Positions 58,662 to 64,000 of a DNA stretch of 64,000 bases are shown here, one piece after another (the first letter of the stretch is position 1; every line of letters starts with the position of its first letter). The translations under genes were made by a program, and so were the position numbers. The stretch comes from Ceratopteris richardii (taxonomy: Eukaryota; Streptophyta; Polypodiopsida; Polypodiales; Pteridaceae): positions 188,639,880-188,703,879 of the forward strand of contig CM035420.1 of the NCBI GenBank assembly GCA_020310875.1, in the 5' to 3' direction. The notes under the pieces were generated by a model. The model did no database searches. It worked only from the letters and a program-made list of their open reading frames with translations, and had not been told where the DNA came from.

Positions 58662-59831
58662 GTAAAAATTTACTCTCTGTCAAAGATCTGCCGAGTGTGG
58701 CGGACCATCGCGATGGTCTGCAACCTTCGGAATTTTTGGTAGGCGACCACACCACGAGGTAGGCGACCCTTGCGCTTGCACGAATCCACAGGCGCATCTC
58801 AAAAATCATCAGTTTGGTGGACCATCGCGATTGGCTCGGACCATCGCGATTGTGTCGCACCATCGCGATAGGCTCACGCCATCGCGACGGCTCGGCCGGA
58901 CCATCGCGACGGTCTCGGACCATCGTGACGGTTCACTCGAGCCATCGCGACGGTCCACTTGGACCATCGCGATTGTTCAACTGACCCCGGACCATCGCGA
59001 TTGGCTCACGCCATCGCCACGACAGTGCCACGTGTCAAGATAAACCATCGCGACGGTTCGTTTTTCGGACCATCGCGACAGCCCAAAATCGGACCATCGC
59101 GATTGGCTCACGCCATCGCACTTGTGACCATCGCGACGGTTCACTTCGGACCATCGCGATTGTCCACCTTTGACCATTGACCCGCGCCATCGCGATTGTC
59201 CGCCTGATCACGCCATCGCGACGGTTCATTTTTCGGGCCATCGCGACGGTCCATTTTCACGCCATCGCGATCGTTCACTTCGGGCCATCGCGACGGTTCG
59301 ACCTCACGCCATCGCGACGGTTCACCTTTTCGCACCATCGCGGTTGTCCAAATTCCACGCCATCGCGACGGTTCGCTTGGACCATCGCGACGGTGCCAGA
59401 CCATCGCGATTGTGCACCCTCATCGCAAATTTTGGGCTCCAATTTTTGACCAATTTTGGGGGTATTTTTGAGAAATTTTTGGACCATTAGACTCATAGGA
59501 GACCCCTTAGCTCATATTTGAAGGAAAACTTTATTGTCAGTTTTTACCCCCCAGGGCCTGAACGCTCATAACTTTTTCATCCGAAGTCCGTTTTTTGAGC
59601 TTAATAGCTCGTTAGAAAGCTCGTGACGAGTACTACGTGACCTCAACTGTTTTTTCCATAAAGAATACATCTATTTTTGGATAAGCTATTTTGAGGTTGA
59701 CCTAGTTTGGGACTAGGAAGCCAGGGGGCAAGTATTGAAATTTTGGGCAAAAGGGAAGGGACTAACAAGGTGTATATACTCAAGTGTTTGATCATCCAAT
59801 TGTGAATTGGTCTAATAGTGGATCTTTCCAG
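58662..59831 (+). other. Putative leader intron of E5
   Basis: A donor-like AAAAG|GTAAAAA at 58662 and an acceptor-like TCTTTCCAG|G ending at 59831 (with TCTAAT about 15 bases upstream) frame the array just as in EY. The length of about 1.17 kb is close to the 1.14 kb in EY. Motif-based inference. Confidence 0.35.
58700..59415 (+). repeat. Leader array of E5, CCATCGCGA type, about 23 units
   Basis: CCATCGCGA followed by CGGTTCAC, TTGGCTCA or TTGTCC recurs about every 20-35 bp. I count about 23 exact CATCGCGA cores plus several variants. Some units are near-perfect palindromes (ACCATCGCGATGGT near 58704). ORFs across it in both strands are repeat artefacts. Confidence 0.93.
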
Positions 59832-60265
59832 GTCTAACAAGGGCAATCAAAGGCAAGCAAGCAAGGCAGTGAAGACAGCAGAGCTTGGGAAGCGCGGCTT
59901 CTTGGGCAACAGAGCATCAGAGCAACCAGAAAAGCCGACTCGAGGTTGGAAGATTACTCAACCCCCTCAGTCAATTCTCAGCTTAGGCTAAACGGTAGTT
60001 GTGGATTTAAGACGATAGGAACGCCTCAAGTTCAAGATACCTAATTCTTTCAAGTTCAAGACTAAAGATAAATGTGTGTGACGAAAACCTAAAGAAAAGA
60101 ACCTAAGTCTGACGGAACGAGAACTCAAAATCATCACGGAAAGTCGAATTCCTGACGCATAAATTAAGACAAGAATCCAAAGAAAATTAAAAAAGATCAA
60201 GAAAGTAATAACAAAGAACCAGTAACGATCTAAGTGTGTGACTTAGTGAGCAAGGAAGGAAATTA

Positions 60266-63200
60266 ATGAACCTTAGATCGGGCAAACATATAGGTAAGTC
60301 GGACCGACGAAGCCTTAGATCATCAGAGGCTAGTGTAAGAACTACTGCTCGATCGTGGGCTCAGCAGTTGAATAGTAATTACCCCTACGAGAGCTCAGAG
60401 ACTAGCGAATCAGAAATGGCATTTAGCGCAGACAGACCAGAAGGAGGGTCTAATGTAGCATATTTAGAAAAACCTGAAGGACCCTATAGAACGCAACTAG
60501 AGTTTCTCCGAACCAACCGATTAGGTGCTCGCATCTATGAGGATGGTTTGCAAAGGCAAGTGGTGCAACTGCACAACCCTGATCAACCCATTGGATTGGA
60601 AAGACCAGTGGTGAAATTCGAGAGAGACGCTTACATAGACAAGGAAGGAACCATGTACGTTCTAAGTACGCAACCAAACGATACTAATGAGTTTGGCACA
60701 ATTCAATTAGAGACGGAAGCAAAATTTCAAGGAAAAGAACTGTTAGAAGAACCTAGAACACCTAGAGGGAAATCCGTATTAACAAGAATACTCATCCTAG
60801 AATGGATCCCTCAAGATAACAGGAGCACCGAGTTGTTTGTAAATAAAGAGACGGATGAAGCCTTTTGGAGGTACAGAAAGGAACACCCTGGTGAGATAGG
60901 CATCATTACAATCTATGAATTCAAGGACCCAGATACACCTGGAAAGGTTGTATACCTGGATGAGACTTCAGAAAGAGTCTTTGTGGTGCCTGAACGCGCT
61001 AAAAACACATACACATGGAGAGGTGAATTGATATTCCCTCCATCTAGAACGAACATGAATACAAGTCAACAAGGGGCAGGAACATCCTCAGCCCATGGAC
61101 ATCAAAGAGAAGGAAATAAAGAGAGACCAAAAGTAAGCTTTAATCACCCCATAGGGAGAGATAGAACAACCACGAACACTAATAGAGCGGAGAGACAAAG
61201 AGATCATGGAATACTAGGTGGTAGAGATGATTTCCCTCTACCTAGACCACGCGAACACGCAAGAGTATTTAGACCCACACAGTTAGTAAAATCAATGAAG
61301 AATTACTTTGATGGGACAGGAGATCCCTATGACCATGTCGCAGAATTCAAGCAAGTACTAAGAGCAGAACAAGTCGAGGACATGTTCACGCAATACAATG
61401 CATTTGGACTAACGTTAAAGAATACCGCTTTAACTTGGTTCCAACCATTGCAACAAAGGCAATTTAGAGACATCCATCACTTTTTAGAGTCATTCATCAC
61501 TGAATTCTCTAAAAGTGGGATTAGACACGACACGTCTTCGTTGATTCATAGCTTTAAACAAACCCCTCAGGAAACAGTTAGACTGGCAGGACGTAGGTTC
61601 AGACAATATGTCGAACGATGTCCAATGCAAGAGCTACCCTCACAAGCCAAACAAGTGTCATTGTTTTTAGATGGCTTGTTGAGCGCTAAACTACGCTCCT
61701 ATGTGTACCTAAAAGAACCCAGAACGCTAGAGGGGTGTGTAAGAATATGTATAGACATCGAGGACAACCTAGGAGAGGAATTAGAACTCTCAAAGGTCTA
61801 TAAGGACTCAGATTGTTCTTCTCTAGCATCCACAAAATTGTCTAATTCAATAGAGGACCTAGCAGAAAAGGTGGCCCAAAAACTAGGAGTTTCTAGTAAA
61901 CAGGTGCCCAAGCTGCCAACTAATGTACGTTGTTACACTTGTGGTGGAAATCATTTGGCAAACGTGTGTCCCAATGCACCACAACCTCAAGCCAACCCTA
62001 GTGGCCAATATTGTACAATTGAGAGAAGATACACGAATCATACGGCTCAGGACTGCCCATACAACAAACAAACCGTAAGACAGAACTACCCGCAAACATA
62101 CCAGCAGCCAGGTAGGTATCAAGGCCAATACAATGCTCAACCTTATTACTATAGGCCTCCTCAGAACTACCCATACCAGGCTCAACAGAGACCTCAACCC
62201 GTCTTAGCTCAGCAGCCACCCCCACCAGCGAATGTCATCTCAGTCAAATACGCTGCTACAGAAGAGAACCTAAGTAGGGCCTTAGTGCCTTCTTCACCCT
62301 TGATCACAGAAAGTGACCCGAACTCAAACAGTTTTGACTCTACTCATGTAACTAGTCCACCAGCTTATTACACGGAGTCACCAGAACATGTGGAGACATA
62401 TCATTATGATAGTCCTCCAATGGAACCTAGTTGGGAGCCAGATTATGCTAATGTGATGTACGCAAACCCAAATCCACGGCCCCAATTGAGACAACAGAGA
62501 CCACAGGGCCCTAGAGGACCATGCTTTAGGTGCCAGGGAGATCACTTCATTAAGGATTGTCCACATCCCCCAATAGCAAGGCAATCACAGTACTATAACA
62601 TACAAGGCTTTTGTGCCGATTGTGGCAAAGAGCACATAATCAAAGATTGTCCTAAGAACCCAGTTAGCACTTCGAATGTGACACCGATCAATGTGATAGG
62701 TATTGTAAACAACGCAGATGGATCCAACCCTACGTACGTGCCTATCCAAGCTATAACCAGAGCCCAGGCGCTCTTACAAAACCAACAGCTTAATCAAGAG
62801 AAAGTAGCCGGAACTAGTGAAGTTGCAGAATCGAGTAGTAAAAAGACGAAATCTTGGAAAGATTCTAGAGAAAGAATCAAGAGAAAGTGGAGTAAAAAGA
62901 TAAGTGAGTTGGAAGGAAGTTTGAAGGAATCTAGAGCCAAGATCCAAGAATTGACTTCACAAGAATTAAACCAAGAAATCCCAGCTCAAAAATCAGGATC
63001 AGTTTTAGCGGAACCCATACTAGAAGATCTAGACATGATGTTTCGTGCATATCAGGCTAGATTAAAAGAGGGACCTCAAGTAACGGAAATGAGTAAAAAC
63101 TACCCTCGAGCTGATCTAGAAATTGAGAGAACTAAACTTTGCATGAAGATGGTAGAACTAGCACAAGCTTTGTTTGAAGCCTCTAGATATCTTAATTGGA

Positions 63201-64000
63201 ATAACATGGCAAAACCGGAACTACACTTTCAAGGACTAATGGAGAGGCTAGAATATTTGATAGAAAGCAAAGAGAAAAAGGATCAGCATAGGAACCCTAT
63301 TGTCACAGAGACACAGGAAAGGAATGCACCATCCCTGTCTCAAGTACCCAATACAGAAAGTCAAGATAACCTATCCTCCATACATAGGTACTCACATGAA
63401 TTTTTGAGAGAAATACAAGAAGAGAAATGGAGAAAGGAACAAGGAACCCATCCTCCTATTCAAGAAATAGACGACTTGCAGGAACAATTTCCCCAAGACA
63501 TCCCCTCTATATATGATGATGTAGAGGTGGAGCAACTGAGTGAACCCACAGGAATTGAATCTAATTCTCTACAAGAATTACCTCACTTCACAGGACCTTG
63601 GGAAGCAAAGTCTATTAGTATGAGAGCACCCACGATAATAGTGAGGAATGAAGAATCAGTGATCCCTAGGAACACGGAAGTGATCAAGAACACCAAAGTA
63701 CAATGTAATCTCACTCTGGAGGAATTGTTAAAGGTAAAACCAGAATTGTGGAAGCACGTAGCAAATCAATTCCCTGAGCTAGCTACCACACCCTCTCAGA
63801 TAGGATCACATAAGAAGGTACCAGAGATACCCATGGAAAAGATTGGAGACGTAAGCGAAGGAGAGGAAGGTAACACATATCTTCCAATAACCCATCAGGG
63901 CTACACCACGAAAGCCATCTTAGATTCAGGAGCCGGAGTAGCCATCGCTACCACCGCTTTATGGAAACGTTGGGGTAAGCCAGCACTCAGACCCACCAGG
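60266..64000 (+). CDS. gag-pol: Gag and start of pol of E5 (continues past the window)
   Basis: The frame is open from ATG 60266 to the last base, 1245 codons without a stop. The start MNLRSGKHIGKSDRRSLRSS is the conserved family start. Residues about 60-270 form the N-terminal gag part (YLEKPEGPYRTQLEFL, NRLGARIYEDGL). A retrotransposon-gag core follows at about 340-520 (YFDGTGDPYDHVAEFKQVL, LTLKNTALTWFQPL). Zinc knuckles are CYTCGGNHLANVC near 61930, CFRCQGDHFIKDC near 62522 and CADCGKEHIIKDC near 62611. A Lys/Glu-rich helical linker follows, then the retropepsin loop LDSGAGVAIAT near 63930. The long gag-protease linker is typical of this family. Confidence 0.92.
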   Translation, partial: MNLRSGKHIGKSDRRSLRSSEASVRTTARSWAQQLNSNYPYESSETSESEMAFSADRPEGGSNVAYLEKPEGPYRTQLEFLRTNRLGARIYEDGLQRQVVQLHNPDQPIGLERPVVKFERDAYIDKEGTMYVLSTQPNDTNEFGTIQLETEAKFQGKELLEEPRTPRGKSVLTRILILEWIPQDNRSTELFVNKETDEAFWRYRKEHPGEIGIITIYEFKDPDTPGKVVYLDETSERVFVVPERAKNTYTWRGELIFPPSRTNMNTSQQGAGTSSAHGHQREGNKERPKVSFNHPIGRDRTTTNTNRAERQRDHGILGGRDDFPLPRPREHARVFRPTQLVKSMKNYFDGTGDPYDHVAEFKQVLRAEQVEDMFTQYNAFGLTLKNTALTWFQPLQQRQFRDIHHFLESFITEFSKSGIRHDTSSLIHSFKQTPQETVRLAGRRFRQYVERCPMQELPSQAKQVSLFLDGLLSAKLRSYVYLKEPRTLEGCVRICIDIEDNLGEELELSKVYKDSDCSSLASTKLSNSIEDLAEKVAQKLGVSSKQVPKLPTNVRCYTCGGNHLANVCPNAPQPQANPSGQYCTIERRYTNHTAQDCPYNKQTVRQNYPQTYQQPGRYQGQYNAQPYYYRPPQNYPYQAQQRPQPVLAQQPPPPANVISVKYAATEENLSRALVPSSPLITESDPNSNSFDSTHVTSPPAYYTESPEHVETYHYDSPPMEPSWEPDYANVMYANPNPRPQLRQQRPQGPRGPCFRCQGDHFIKDCPHPPIARQSQYYNIQGFCADCGKEHIIKDCPKNPVSTSNVTPINVIGIVNNADGSNPTYVPIQAITRAQALLQNQQLNQEKVAGTSEVAESSSKKTKSWKDSRERIKRKWSKKISELEGSLKESRAKIQELTSQELNQEIPAQKSGSVLAEPILEDLDMMFRAYQARLKEGPQVTEMSKNYPRADLEIERTKLCMKMVELAQALFEASRYLNWNNMAKPELHFQGLMERLEYLIESKEKKDQHRNPIVTETQERNAPSLSQVPNTESQDNLSSIHRYSHEFLREIQEEKWRKEQGTHPPIQEIDDLQEQFPQDIPSIYDDVEVEQLSEPTGIESNSLQELPHFTGPWEAKSISMRAPTIIVRNEESVIPRNTEVIKNTKVQCNLTLEELLKVKPELWKHVANQFPELATTPSQIGSHKKVPEIPMEKIGDVSEGEEGNTYLPITHQGYTTKAILDSGAGVAIATTALWKRWGKPALRPTR

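Larger units (their letters stand above)
57661..64000 (+). mobile_element. E5: gypsy family copy running off the window
   Basis: 5' LTR 57661-58320, tRNA-Asp primer site, leader with an array, gag from 60266 and the start of protease (LDSGAGVAIATTA near 63930) at the window edge. No break is seen in the coding part visible. The 3' half lies outside the window, so neither age nor completeness can be judged. It inserted into E4; the bases before the LTR (AGAGG, 57656-57660) are the candidate target duplication. Confidence 0.93.

Noticed and set aside
58831-59496. Several overlapping ORFs on both strands with HRDG/PSRW repeats
   Set aside because: Artefacts of the CCATCGCGA array in the E5 leader.

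Overview
The window is plant nuclear DNA made almost entirely of nested LTR retrotransposons. The evidence is plant-type Ty3/gypsy pol genes primed by tRNA-Asp (the primer used by Athila-like plant elements), Ty1/copia elements primed by initiator tRNA-Met, a plant-style LINE tail, and the absence of dense host genes. The density and size of the insertions (one is 16.8 kb) suggest a land plant with a large, repeat-rich genome. I cannot tell from this window whether it is a fern, lycophyte, gymnosperm or large-genome angiosperm.

Layout. 1-702: the 3' end of an unrecognised + strand gene with an acidic tail, followed by short repeats and a strong inverted repeat. About 1157-6307: a broken minus-strand copy (E1) of a large gypsy family, with gag, protease, leader and 5' LTR. 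6308-7760: AT-rich DNA with a degenerate repeat of about 200 bp. 7770-8040: a copia LTR remnant. About 8040-11733: an older minus-strand fragment of the gypsy family (E3), holding the second protease-like domain and the 3' ORF. 11734-16184: a + copia element (CA). 16185-17945: an opposed copia element (CB). 18000-19400: a decayed integrase of another gypsy family. 20330-20834: a LINE tail. 20835-33175 plus 49957-51577: one minus-strand family copy (E2), split by a very young + strand member (EY, 33176-49951). 51578-57660: a broken + copy (E4). 57661 to the window end: another + copy (E5), whose gag-pol frame is open as far as it can be seen.

The family itself is the main interest. EY has near-identical LTRs and a perfect 5-bp target duplication. 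Its product order is gag with three zinc knuckles, retropepsin, reverse transcriptase, RNase H, two H2C2 zinc modules, integrase core and a second retropepsin-like domain. A separate 1408-residue coiled-coil ORF of unknown function then runs up to the polypurine tract. The leader of each copy with a visible leader holds a dense tandem array. The arrays differ between copies but share the core ATCGCGA, and in EY and E5 they lie inside a plausible leader intron. The LTRs have diverged in their 5' halves but share a palindromic block, a TATA box and a TG-rich tail.

Some order of events can be read. E2's 5' LTR abuts the gag of E4, EY later landed in E2's leader, and E5 landed in E4. CB lies inside or against CA, and CA's LTR cuts E3. 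All assignments come from reading sequence and translations by eye; no database search was run.
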